Source of the DNA: JAKJBL01 sp964461335
Lineage (GTDB): Bacteria; Bacillota; Clostridia; Christensenellales; CAG-138
Assembly (NCBI GenBank): GCA_964461335.1
Contig: CAYWTY010000068.1
Location: 1 to 8,172, forward strand
DNA: 8,172 nt
Direction: 5' to 3'
A program made the position numbers and the translations under genes. Under the pieces are notes generated by a model. That model was given only the letters and a program-made list of their open reading frames with translations, did not search any database and was not told the origin of the DNA. Below are positions 1 to 6,328 of this stretch, piece after piece. Numbering within the stretch: position 1 is the stretch's first letter; every line of letters begins with the position of its first letter.

Positions 1-82
1 CCATGACAGCTTTCCTTGCACAGATGTGTAACCTATGTTTGACGCCGCTACAACAACCCAAGGCAATACTTATAATAGCCGG

Positions 83-111
83 TTGCCTACGATGGGGTTA
101 TAGGGTATACT
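83..111 (+). promoter_or_regulatory. Candidate sigma-A-type promoter for murA
   Basis: TTGCCT (83-88) and TATACT (106-111) are separated by exactly 17 bp, each matching four or five of six consensus bases. Transcription would start near 118 and give murA a leader of about 155 nt. A second -10-like TATAAT at 71-76 has no good -35 at the right distance (the TTGACG at 39-44 is 26 bp away), so it is the weaker choice. No experimental support; inferred from pattern only. Confidence 0.45.
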
Positions 112-188
112 ATGTTAGCCAATTGCCAATGCAAACTATTATTAGCTTGCCTTAAACTTAGAGAGTTTGCTCTTTTAGTAAAGGCTGC

Positions 189-235
189 TATAAGGCGTTA
201 TACGGGCTTTGTCCGGCGGCACAGATTATTGCCGC
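189..235 (+). other. Two small hairpins in the murA leader
   Basis: TATAA (189-193) pairs with TTATA (198-202) around a GGCG loop, and GCGGCA (216-221) pairs with TGCCGC (230-235) around an 8-nt loop. Neither is followed by a T-run, so they do not look like intrinsic terminators. The second ends about 19 nt before the ribosome site (AAGGAG, about 255-260). They may only be local RNA structure; no known riboswitch class was recognised. Confidence 0.25.
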
Positions 236-273
236 AAATCATAATTTGTAATTAAGGAGACTTCCATTTATAT

Positions 274-1545
274 ATGAAGCAATGGTACCAAATTAAAGGG
301 AACCGTCCGCTTGAAGGCGCTGTTACAATAAGCGGAGCAAAGAATGCTGCTGTTGCTGTTGTTCCTGCTTCAATCCTTGCAGGAGAGTGCTGCGTGCTCG
401 AAAACCTCCCCTGCATAGACGATGTAATAACGCTCAAGGACATCCTGTGCAAAATGGGCGCTAAGGCGGATTTTACCCCAGGGGGCTGTATGCGGATAGA
501 CCCAACAGGGATTAACCGCTTCTCAGTTACATTTGATATGGTGGGTACGCTTCGCGCCTCATACTATCTTCTTGGGGCGCTGCTTGGCCGCTATGGCTAT
601 GCAGAGCTTGCGCTCCCAGGCGGCTGCGTTATAGGGCCAAGGCCTATTGACCAGCATATAAAAGGCATGCGTGCGCTTGGCGCTGAAATAGTGCTTGAAG
701 AAGGCATTGTAAAAGCAACCGCAAAAAAGCTAAAAGGCGCTGAAGTATATTTCGACGTTGTAAGCGTAGGCGCAACTATAAATGTTATGCTTGCTGCAGT
801 TATGGCAGAAGGCCATACAACGCTTGTAAATGCTGCAAAAGAACCCCATGTTGTTGATGCTGCAAACTTCCTGAATATGATGGGCGGCAGAGTTAAGGGC
901 GCAGGTACGGACATAATCCGAATTACCGGTGTAAAAGAGCTCCACGGGTGCAGCTATGCAATAATCCCGGATCAAATCGAGGCTGGCACATTCATGATTG
1001 CTGCTGCAGCAACAGGCGGCGATGTAATTATAAAAAACATTATTCCTACTCACCTTGAGGCAATTTCCGCAAAGCTTATGGAAAGCGGGGCAACAGTAAT
1101 TGACGGCGACGACGGCCGCGAGTTTTATATGCAAGTCATAGGCAATGACAGGCCGCGCGCAGTAAATGTAAAAACTCTCCCCTACCCAGGCTTTCCCACA
1201 GATTTGCAGCAGCCTATGATGGCTTACCTTGCAACTGCAAAAGGCAACAGCTTTATTGTTGAAAACATCTTTGAAGAGCGCTTTAACCATGTTGGCGAGC
1301 TTTTGCGCATGGGAGCGGTAATTACTCTAAGCGGGCGTACAGCTATGATTGAAGGCGTAGCAGCTCTTACAGGTGCGCCACTGTATGCTTCGGATTTACG
1401 CGCAGGCGCTGCACTTATAGTTGCTGCTCTTAGTGCGCGCGGGGTTTCAAGCATTCACAATATCGAATTTATTGACAGAGGGTATGAGCATATCGCAGAA
1501 AAGCTTACGGGCTTAGGTGCAGAAATTATACGCTGCACACAATAA
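274..1545 (+). CDS. murA: UDP-N-acetylglucosamine 1-carboxyvinyltransferase (MurZ-type MurA)
   Basis: This cytoplasmic enzyme transfers the enolpyruvyl group of phosphoenolpyruvate to UDP-GlcNAc, the first committed step of peptidoglycan synthesis, and is the family inhibited by fosfomycin. The 423-residue length matches the family (about 420). Visible signatures are SGAKNAAV near residue 20 (Lys23-Asn24 bind substrate), TLRAS at 92-96 (Arg94), the active-site loop LPGGC at 114-118 with catalytic Cys118, the general-base region YPGFPTDLQQP with Asp310, and IDRGYEHI with Arg402 near the C-terminus. Details such as GPRPIDQHIKGMRALGAE and DVVSVGATIN resemble the Bacillota MurZ/MurA2 paralogue more than MurAA, so a second murA elsewhere is likely (inference). 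Cys118 means it should be fosfomycin-sensitive by family rule. The start is set by AAGGAG about 14 nt upstream of the ATG. No terminator was found between it and the next gene, so read-through is possible. Confidence 0.97.
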   Translation: MKQWYQIKGNRPLEGAVTISGAKNAAVAVVPASILAGECCVLENLPCIDDVITLKDILCKMGAKADFTPGGCMRIDPTGINRFSVTFDMVGTLRASYYLLGALLGRYGYAELALPGGCVIGPRPIDQHIKGMRALGAEIVLEEGIVKATAKKLKGAEVYFDVVSVGATINVMLAAVMAEGHTTLVNAAKEPHVVDAANFLNMMGGRVKGAGTDIIRITGVKELHGCSYAIIPDQIEAGTFMIAAAATGGDVIIKNIIPTHLEAISAKLMESGATVIDGDDGREFYMQVIGNDRPRAVNVKTLPYPGFPTDLQQPMMAYLATAKGNSFIVENIFEERFNHVGELLRMGAVITLSGRTAMIEGVAALTGAPLYASDLRAGAALIVAALSARGVSSIHNIEFIDRGYEHIAEKLTGLGAEIIRCTQ

Positions 1546-1717
1546 CAGCAAGTCCAGCCTAAATATATCAATGTAGGATATACAAATATTCAGCTTTGTG
1601 TAATAATATATTAAGTGTTCGTGGGGCAAAACATGCATTTGCGTTTATCTTAAACAAACGGCCTCAAAGCGCGATTATTTCTTTCATTTATCATAACTTT
1701 ATAAAGGGGGCAGCATT

Positions 1718-2260
1718 ATGACTTTTTGCAGGCAATGCGGGGCGCAGCTTCAAGACAATGTAAAGTTTTGCGCAGCCTGCGGAGCAAAACACGACGATGC
1801 GGCAGATGCGCAAGTTGAGCCGCAAAATATGCAGTATGGCGGCTACGCGAGCCAAGGCTATGCACAGCCCGCATACACAGAACAGGGTTACGGCAAAGCG
1901 ACTGAAAAAAACAATGCATCAGGGTATGCACAAACAATGAGCACATGGGGCTACCTTGGAAGCCTGCTTCTAATGGCAATCCCTCTTGCAGGGTTCATCA
2001 TTACAATTGTTTGGGCAGCAGGCGGCACACAAAACCCGCATAGGCGCAACTTAGCGCGCGGCATGTTACTGTTTATGCTTATAGTTGCTGTACTTTATAC
2101 GCTGCTTTTTGTAGCTGTCGGCACTCTCCTTGCAGGGATATTCTCACAGATGTTTTCAAATGGCGAGTTTCCAGAGGAATTTGGCAATTTCTTTGCTGAC
2201 CCCAATATGTTTGAAGGGATGGCAGCAAGGCTTCATGCCTTTACTGCGCGGCTGCTTTAA
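1718..2260 (+). CDS. Zinc-ribbon membrane protein of unknown function
   Basis: The 180-residue protein begins with a four-cysteine zinc ribbon: CRQCG (Cys4, Cys7) and CAACG (Cys18, Cys21). A low-complexity linker rich in Gly, Tyr and Gln follows (about 35-70). Then come two predicted membrane segments (about 78-101 and 115-142) joined by a short basic turn, TQNPHRRNLARG, and a C-terminal tail rich in Phe and Asn/Glu. This layout is common among uncharacterised Bacillota proteins; the ribbon is expected to stay in the cytoplasm and bind a structural Zn ion. The ATG is preceded by AAAGGGGG at 1703-1710. It lies 46 bp before a second zinc-ribbon gene on the same strand, so the pair is probably co-transcribed and may act together. 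No catalytic motif is visible and the specific function is unknown. Confidence 0.85.
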   Translation: MTFCRQCGAQLQDNVKFCAACGAKHDDAADAQVEPQNMQYGGYASQGYAQPAYTEQGYGKATEKNNASGYAQTMSTWGYLGSLLLMAIPLAGFIITIVWAAGGTQNPHRRNLARGMLLFMLIVAVLYTLLFVAVGTLLAGIFSQMFSNGEFPEEFGNFFADPNMFEGMAARLHAFTARLL

Positions 2261-2306
2261 CTGTAACTTTCATCGCTCATTTTAATGATTAAGGGAGGTT
2301 ATCATA

Positions 2307-3044
2307 ATGGCATTTTGCGGACAATGCGGAACAAAAGTAAATGACGGCGCGCGCTTTTGCCCAAGCTGCGGCACCAGCCTTTTAGCAGCTACTGTTGCTG
2401 CACCAGAGCCGCAGGTTATCCAGGCTGAGCCTGAAGCGCCTGTAGAGCAGGTAGTGTATGCTGAGCAGGAAACAGCACCGCCGCAAACTAGTACTTATCA
2501 ACCCGAACAGCAGGGCGCGTACCAAAGCACTACATTTGAGCCTGTAGCATATGCTGCGCCCAGCCAGCAAAGCTATCAGCAGCAAAGCTACCAACAGCCA
2601 GGCTATCAGCAGCAAAGCTATCAGCAGCAGGGCTACCAGCAGCAGGGCTACCAGCAGTCGCATAAAGCGCAGCATCAGGAACGGGCATATGAGCCTGATG
2701 GGGACAAAAAGACGCTGAGCATTGGTGCAATAACCATGTTTTCATACAGCGGGATACTGTTCTTCATCCCTCTTATTGCAGCCAAGAACTCACGCTTTGC
2801 GCGCTTCCATGCAAGCCAAGGGTTAAACATACTGCTTTCAGGCATCGCATACAGTATTGCTTCAGCCCTTTTGTCCTTTCTTTTTGGGCTTATCTCCTGG
2901 CAGCTGGCCCTCGTTATGGGTACTGTGTTCGGAATTGGCAGCTTAGCTCTTTTCGTGCTTGTAATCTTAGGTGTAGTGAATGTTTGCAAGGGTGAAATGA
3001 AGCCGCTTCCGATAATAGGCAAGTTTCAAATTATTAAAATGTAG
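2307..3044 (+). CDS. Zinc-ribbon membrane protein with Gln/Tyr repeat linker (DUF4870-like C-terminal part)
   Basis: The 245-residue protein starts with the same zinc ribbon as its upstream neighbour: CGQCG (Cys4, Cys7) and CPSCG (Cys18, Cys21). Residues 30-86 are an acidic, Pro/Gln-rich disordered linker. Residues 87-118 are five-residue repeats of the type QQQ(S/G)Y. The C-terminal half has about three membrane segments (142-158, 172-196, 203-226) and the stretch FARFHASQGLNILL, which resembles the FHANQG pattern of small DUF4870-type membrane proteins; that family link is from memory. The start is fixed by the strong site AGGGAGGT at 2292-2299, 7 nt before the ATG. A strong hairpin terminator lies 19 bp after the stop. 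The function is unknown. The ribbon-linker-membrane layout suggests a membrane-tethered binding or scaffolding role, which is inference. Confidence 0.85.
   Translation: MAFCGQCGTKVNDGARFCPSCGTSLLAATVAAPEPQVIQAEPEAPVEQVVYAEQETAPPQTSTYQPEQQGAYQSTTFEPVAYAAPSQQSYQQQSYQQPGYQQQSYQQQGYQQQGYQQSHKAQHQERAYEPDGDKKTLSIGAITMFSYSGILFFIPLIAAKNSRFARFHASQGLNILLSGIAYSIASALLSFLFGLISWQLALVMGTVFGIGSLALFVLVILGVVNVCKGEMKPLPIIGKFQIIKM
2565..2651 (+). repeat. In-frame 15-bp tandem repeats encoding QQQ(S/G)Y
   Basis: About six units of five codons run in frame inside the zinc-ribbon gene, with sequence of the type CAGCAGCAAAGCTAT and variants (one unit has CCA for Pro). Synonymous changes between units (CAA/CAG, TAT/TAC) show that it is not a very recent expansion. 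Such tracts can change length by slippage without breaking the frame. Confidence 0.85.
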
Positions 3045-3063
3045 TGCAAAACAGGCTTGTTTA

Positions 3064-3090
3064 GGGGAGGCTTGGCCTCCCCTTCTTTAT
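3064..3090 (+). terminator. Rho-independent terminator after the zinc-ribbon genes
   Basis: GGGGAGGC (3064-3071) and GCCTCCCC (3075-3082) form a perfect 8-bp GC-rich stem with a 3-nt loop, followed by TTCTTTAT. It lies between two convergent genes. Read from the other strand the hairpin is followed by TAAACAAGCC, which is poor in T, so it should act mainly on the plus strand, though it may partly serve hflX too. Confidence 0.85.
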
Positions 3091-3094
3091 GCCC

Positions 3095-4867
3095 TTATTT
3101 TTGCTTTAATGCTTCGCTTATTTTCCAAAGCGACTTTTCGTCTATTTTTGCGCTTACGCGCACTCCGTCTTCACAATGCTCCTCGTGCATAATTCTGCCA
3201 AAGGCGCGTATAAGCGACATAACCTCGTAGCGCTCATACGGCACAGTCAGCTCAACTTCGACCTGGTCTTCACAGAGTTTCTTTTCAACAACAGCTAAAA
3301 GCTCTTCTAAACCCAAGCCCTCTTTTGCGCTTATATGCACAAAGTCGCCGCGGTGCGAACGCGTCGCGCCCTCGCGGTCAATTTTATTATAAACATTTAT
3401 TCGCGGGCTTGAAGAAGCGCCTATTTGCATAAGCACTTCCTCAACAACCTGCATTTCTATATCAAACTGCGGGTTCGCACAATCAATTACATGGAGGATT
3501 AAATCAGCCCGGGCAACCTCTTCAAGCGTTGCGCGAAATGCCTTAATCAGCTCGTGAGGCAGTCTGTTTATAAAGCCAACAGTATCTGAAAACACAGCTT
3601 CAGTACCGCCGGGAAGTGTAACCTGCCTAAAGACAGGGTCAAGCGTTGCAAAGAGTTCATCCTTTACAAACTCATCACTCCCTGAAAGTGCATTTATAAG
3701 GGTCGACTTGCCGGCATTTGTATAGCCTACGAGCGCAACAAGGGGAATTTCGTTCTTTTCCCTAAGCTCCCTGCGCAAGGCGCGCTGGCTCACAATTTTA
3801 TTAAGCTCCTGCTCAAGGTCAAAAATCCGCTTGCGTATCCGCCTGCGGTCTATTTCAAGCTTTTTTTCACCAGGCCCGCGCGTGCCTATGCCTCCGCCTA
3901 AGCGGGAGAGCGCAAGCCCTGCGCCAATAAGCCTTGGCAGACGATAGCGAAGCTGCGCAAGCTCCACCTGCAAGCGCCCCTCGCGAGAAAGCGCGCGGCC
4001 TGCAAAAATATCAAGAATTAACGCTGTGCGGTCTATTACAGGCCTTTTGAGCGCTGCTTCAAGGTTTCGAAGCTGCACCCCTGAAAGCTCATCATCAAAA
4101 ATAAAGATGTCAGCGCAGAGCGCGCTGCCCATGAGCGCAAGCTCTTCCACCTTGCCTGAGCCTACATATGTTGCAGAATCTGTCTGCCGCCTTTTTTGGA
4201 GGCTCTCGCCAACTACAAGCGCACCTGCAGTAGAGGCAAGCGCCTTAAGCTCCTTCATAGAATCATATACTTCCGCCTGCTCAAGGCTCACAAGCACAGC
4301 CCGCTCAGGCTGTTTTTCTAAAACCTCGTGAGAAAGGCCCTTTAAACGGGAATCCGCTTCGTATATTTCACGCATAAGCCGGCTTTGGTTAAGCGCACTA
4401 AGCTTAACAGGACCATATAGGAGCACATTAAAGCCATCTTCCCCCCACTCTCCTAAAAAGGCTGCGCTAAGCGCCTCAGCCCTGCCTTCTACAATGCCTA
4501 AAGCTGCCATTGAATCAAGCCTCATTGCTTTTAGGGTGCCAATATCAACTGAGCTTAAATGCGCCCCATGTTCAGGGTGGGTATGTATGCAGCGCACACC
4601 GCTTAAGCGGAGTTCATTTCGCACAAGCCGCATTTCAGGGAGCAAAACAGAAGCTGCCCTGCCTACGCTTACATCCACAACTGCGCCGCTTCGCCTTATA
4701 TAAACTGAAATTTCTCTATTTATTGCATATGTCAAAGCAGCCATGCGCTCTAAAAGCGCCTCGCCTGCAAAAACATCGGGCCCATCGTTAAACTCGTAGA
4801 GTTTACTCAGCTCTTCAAGCACTGTTGCGCGAAGCCCGCTTATATTGCCGTTGACTTTATACTGCAT
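3095..4867 (-). CDS. hflX: Ribosome-associated GTPase HflX with N-terminal JAMM-like extension
   Basis: HflX binds the 50S subunit and, in studied bacteria, splits stalled 70S ribosomes under heat or antibiotic stress. From residue 190 on the protein is a canonical HflX: the N-terminal nucleotide-binding domain (about 190-310), the glycine-rich linker LGGGIGTRGPGEKKLE (323-338), a basic helical part, then the G domain with P-loop GYTNAGKST (381-389), switch FATLDP (406-411), DTVGF (428-432), NKID (494-497) and SAK (513-515), and a C-terminal domain. At 590 residues it is some 160-190 longer than the typical 400-430 of E. coli-type HflX. The extra N-terminal part carries Glu52 and HTH (95-97), seven residues, then SSVD (105-108), which fits the JAMM/MPN+ metal-site pattern. 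The start follows AAAGGAG, only about 4 nt before the ATG. It is convergent with the zinc-ribbon genes. Confidence 0.96.
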   Translation of the reverse strand: MQYKVNGNISGLRATVLEELSKLYEFNDGPDVFAGEALLERMAALTYAINREISVYIRRSGAVVDVSVGRAASVLLPEMRLVRNELRLSGVRCIHTHPEHGAHLSSVDIGTLKAMRLDSMAALGIVEGRAEALSAAFLGEWGEDGFNVLLYGPVKLSALNQSRLMREIYEADSRLKGLSHEVLEKQPERAVLVSLEQAEVYDSMKELKALASTAGALVVGESLQKRRQTDSATYVGSGKVEELALMGSALCADIFIFDDELSGVQLRNLEAALKRPVIDRTALILDIFAGRALSREGRLQVELAQLRYRLPRLIGAGLALSRLGGGIGTRGPGEKKLEIDRRRIRKRIFDLEQELNKIVSQRALRRELREKNEIPLVALVGYTNAGKSTLINALSGSDEFVKDELFATLDPVFRQVTLPGGTEAVFSDTVGFINRLPHELIKAFRATLEEVARADLILHVIDCANPQFDIEMQVVEEVLMQIGASSSPRINVYNKIDREGATRSHRGDFVHISAKEGLGLEELLAVVEKKLCEDQVEVELTVPYERYEVMSLIRAFGRIMHEEHCEDGVRVSAKIDEKSLWKISEALKQK

Positions 4868-4928
4868 ACTGCTCCTTTGTCGATATGTTTTTTAGCGCAA
4901 TACTGCGTTATTCTTTGCAGCTTATGAT

Positions 4929-4934
4929 ATTATA
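4929..4934 (-). promoter_or_regulatory. Candidate -10 element for hflX
   Basis: On the minus strand a perfect TATAAT lies about 62 nt upstream of the hflX ATG. The best -35 match is poor (TTGTCT about 14 bp away, or TCTTTG at 17 bp), so the call rests on the -10 box and its position between the tRNA terminator and the gene. Confidence 0.4.
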
Positions 4935-4969
4935 ACACATTAAGAAAAAGACAAAGATGCGCTAAACAT

Positions 4970-4999
4970 AAAAAGGCCCGCAGACTTTGCCTGCGGACC
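4970..4999 (-). terminator. Rho-independent terminator of the tRNA-Thr/Pro operon
   Basis: On the minus strand, 5 nt after the CCA end of tRNA-Pro, GGTCCGCAG pairs with CTGCGGGCC (9 bp, one G-U) around a 7-nt loop and is followed directly by TTTTT. This is a textbook intrinsic terminator. It separates the tRNA operon from hflX, so hflX probably uses its own promoter. Confidence 0.9.
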
Positions 5000-5004
5000 C
5001 TATA

Positions 5005-5081
5005 TGGTCGGGGCGACTGGATTTGAACCAGCGGCCTTTTGGTCCCGAACCAAACGCGCTGCCAAGCTGCGCTACGCCCCG
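5005..5081 (-). tRNA. tRNA-Pro (anticodon CGG)
   Basis: The 77-nt minus-strand sequence folds as a full cloverleaf: acceptor CGGGGCG/CGCCCCG with discriminator A and an encoded CCA, D arm GCGC/GCGC, anticodon stem TTTGG/CCAAA with loop TTCGGGA, and T stem GCTGG/CCAGT (last pair G-U) with loop TTCAAAT. The loop places CGG at positions 34-36, so it reads codon CCG. The C1-G72 acceptor pair is typical of bacterial tRNA-Pro. It lies 4 nt after tRNA-Thr and shares its transcript. Confidence 0.96.
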
Positions 5082-5085
5082 ACTT

Positions 5086-5161
5086 TGGAGCCAACGAGGG
5101 GACTCGAACCCCTGGCCTGCTGATTACGAATCAGCTGCTCTGCCAGCTGAGCTACGTTGGC
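5086..5161 (-). tRNA. tRNA-Thr (anticodon CGT)
   Basis: The 76-nt minus-strand sequence folds as a cloverleaf: acceptor GCCAACG/CGTTGGC with discriminator T and an encoded CCA, D arm GCTC/GAGC, anticodon stem GCTGA/TCAGC with loop TTCGTAA, and T stem AGGGG/CCCCT with loop TTCGAGT. The anticodon CGT reads only ACG. It is the first gene of a two-tRNA operon; a strong promoter lies just upstream, giving a leader of about 26 nt. Confidence 0.96.
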
Positions 5162-5194
5162 AAGCGCAAGGATGCATGCACCCTGACCCAATCC

Positions 5195-5223
5195 ATTATA
5201 GGAAAGCAGCAATCATCAGTCAA
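5195..5223 (-). promoter_or_regulatory. Sigma-A-type promoter of the tRNA-Thr/Pro operon
   Basis: On the minus strand TTGACT (5218-5223) and TATAAT (5195-5200) are separated by exactly 17 bp, eleven of twelve bases matching consensus. The start would be near 5188. The match quality suits a stable-RNA promoter. Confidence 0.85.
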
Positions 5224-5275
5224 GCGCTTTTGTTGAGCCGCTATAAATTTCAAAAAGCCGGCAAATCGCGAGCCT

Positions 5276-5572
5276 TCATTTGCGCTTAACTTCCTCGCCT
5301 GTTAAAAACTCCTCAATAAGCATTTTTATTAGGCTTAGCCTTGCTGCGTCAATGCTGTAAATTGTAAACCCGCCACGCTTTTTTGCGCGCACAAGCCCGC
5401 TCTGCGTTAAGATTTTCATATGGTAGGAGAGCGAAGGCTGAGTCATGTTGAAGCATTCGAGGATGCTGTTTGCGCACATGCTCTCACATGTGAGCATCTG
5501 TATGATTTTCAGCCGCGTCTCATCTGAGAGCGCCTTGAATAATGGAATATAGTTGTAGAAATATGTTGTCAT
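5276..5572 (-). CDS. ArsR-family winged-helix transcriptional regulator
   Basis: The 98-residue protein is a single winged helix-turn-helix domain of the ArsR/SmtB type, usually a homodimeric repressor released by a metal, metalloid or redox signal. Visible parts are the N-terminal FKALSDETRLKIIQML (12-27), the recognition region MTQPSLSYHMKILTQSGLV (43-61), and the wing KKRGGFTIYSI (64-74). The metal-sensing ELCVCDL box is not intact: the matching region reads CESMCANSILEC, with Cys29, Cys33 and Cys40, so the inducer cannot be named. It starts 14 bp after the flavin reductase stop. The only ribosome-site-like bases are AAGG touching the ATG, which suggests translational coupling to the upstream gene. 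It probably regulates its own operon (inference). Confidence 0.92.
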   Translation of the reverse strand: MTTYFYNYIPLFKALSDETRLKIIQMLTCESMCANSILECFNMTQPSLSYHMKILTQSGLVRAKKRGGFTIYSIDAARLSLIKMLIEEFLTGEEVKRK

Positions 5573-5586
5573 CCTTGAGCTTAAAC

Positions 5587-6087
5587 CTATACGCCTCTGT
5601 ATGTTGGCGCTTTTTTGGGCGCCTTGCCGCGCATAACATTATAGTAATAGTCGTAAGTTAAAACAGGTGAAGCTTCATCCATAAGCGCATCCGTAACTCG
5701 GGCAATAAAAACAGTATGCGTCTCTACATCAACGCTGTTTGTTACAGAGCATATTAAATGCCCTGCGCAGTTAGCCTTTAGCAAGGGCAGCCCGTCATGG
5801 AGTTCGTAGTCAAGCCCTTCGAATTTGTGCAATACAGCCCCGCTTTGAAACCCAAGCCTGCCTATAACACGAACAGGTGTTTTTTCAGTTAATATGCTAA
5901 CTGAGAACCTGCCTGTTTTTTCAAGCAGCAAATGCGTGTAGTTTTCCTTATGGATACTAACTGCAAGCATATCTTCAGCTGTAATTTGAAATAATGTATT
6001 AGCTATGCAGCCTTGTGGAATATCGCCATCCATAACGCCTATTGAATAAAGACCGTAGGATAGCTTCCATAATACGGAATTGTCCAT
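5587..6087 (-). CDS. Flavin reductase family protein (FMN-binding split barrel)
   Basis: The 166-residue protein matches the flavin reductase-like FMN-binding split-barrel family, specifically the anaerobe branch also found fused to rubredoxin (high-molecular-weight rubredoxin). Seen are the N-terminal LWKLSYGLYSIG (6-17), the GCIANTLFQIT loop (26-36) typical of FMN contacts, THLLLEKTGRFSVSIL (51-66), VETHTVFIARV (121-131), and the conserved end YDYYYNVMRGKAPKKAPTY (145-163). The protein stops there, with no rubredoxin domain, so electrons would come from a separate partner. Members bind FMN and move electrons between NAD(P)H or rubredoxin and oxygen- or nitric-oxide-detoxifying partners, but the exact substrate is not predictable. 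The start is set by GGGGGT about 5 nt before the ATG. It is first in a probable operon with the ArsR regulator. Confidence 0.9.
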   Translation of the reverse strand: MDNSVLWKLSYGLYSIGVMDGDIPQGCIANTLFQITAEDMLAVSIHKENYTHLLLEKTGRFSVSILTEKTPVRVIGRLGFQSGAVLHKFEGLDYELHDGLPLLKANCAGHLICSVTNSVDVETHTVFIARVTDALMDEASPVLTYDYYYNVMRGKAPKKAPTYRGV

Positions 6088-6134
6088 TCTGTACCCCCAT
6101 CGCTTTGCAGTTTCAAAGCTGTGCTCATAGAAGC

Positions 6135-6163
6135 ATTATAGCAGTTACATCAATAAAAGGAAA
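6135..6163 (-). promoter_or_regulatory. Candidate extended -10 promoter for the flavin reductase-arsR operon
   Basis: On the minus strand TGCTATAAT (6135-6143) is a perfect extended -10 element, which makes up for the weak -35 (TTTCCT, 6158-6163, 17 bp away). It lies about 48 nt upstream of the flavin reductase ATG and inside a 9-bp inverted repeat, TGCAGTTTC (6106-6114) and GAAACTGCA (6160-6168). The repeat could be a regulator site, which is inference. Confidence 0.55.
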
Positions 6164-6222
6164 CTGCATACAAAGGCGCTCTTAATTTTTAAAGTTTCCT
6201 AAATATCTTCCGATATCTTAAA

Positions 6223-6288
6223 TTAGACCGAAAACAAACCAAAATGAGACTGACATGAGACCAGTTTGAGACCGACATGAGGTTACCG
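6223..6288 (+). repeat. Helically phased array of 11-bp direct repeats
   Basis: Units begin every 11 bp: TTAGACCGAAA (6223), a degenerate ACAAACCAAAA (6234), TGAGACTGACA (6245), TGAGACCAGTT (6256), TGAGACCGACA (6267) and a partial TGAGGTTACCG (6278). The core is TGAGACC followed by 4 variable bases. A 7-bp core plus 4-bp spacer is the layout of direct-repeat operators of OmpR/PhoB-family response regulators such as the Pho box, but this core is not one I recognise. The array lies in a divergent intergenic region, 40 bp upstream of a small membrane-peptide gene, and overlaps its best candidate -35. Confidence 0.75.
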
Positions 6289-6294
6289 CATGAT
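6266..6294 (+). promoter_or_regulatory. Candidate promoter for the 30-residue peptide gene
   Basis: TTGAGA (6266-6271, five of six) and CATGAT (6289-6294, four of six) are 17 bp apart. The -35 lies within the 11-bp repeat array, as expected for a promoter activated or repressed through it. The poor -10 would suit dependence on an activator. Other -10 options (GATATT at 6292, TATTAT at 6294) give spacers that are too long. Confidence 0.35.
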
Positions 6295-6328
6295 ATTATT
6301 AACTTAAAGAAATGCGGAGGTACAAAAT

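Noticed and set aside
3..155. Open frame of 50 codons starting with ATG at the window edge
   Set aside because: It runs through the candidate murA promoter, has no visible ribosome site and no recognisable product; whether it continues a gene from outside cannot be told.
153..176. Possible terminator (AAACT/AGTTT or AGAG/CTCT then TTTT) before murA
   Set aside because: Stems of four or five weak pairs with no GC-rich core; too poor to call, and there is no clear upstream gene for it to serve.
730..1290. 186-codon minus-strand open frame inside murA
   Set aside because: It is an antisense shadow of a clear murA; the composition is odd and no ribosome site or family is seen.
2382..2675. Minus-strand frame with LLLVALLLIALL-type repeats
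   Set aside because: The hydrophobic repeat is only the reverse reading of the Gln/Tyr codon repeats in the zinc-ribbon gene.
4987..5289. Plus-strand open frames over the tRNA pair
   Set aside because: They are antisense to two well-formed tRNA genes; the repeated WSGRLDLNQRPF and NEGTRTPGLL-type peptides are well-known false translations of tRNA sequence.
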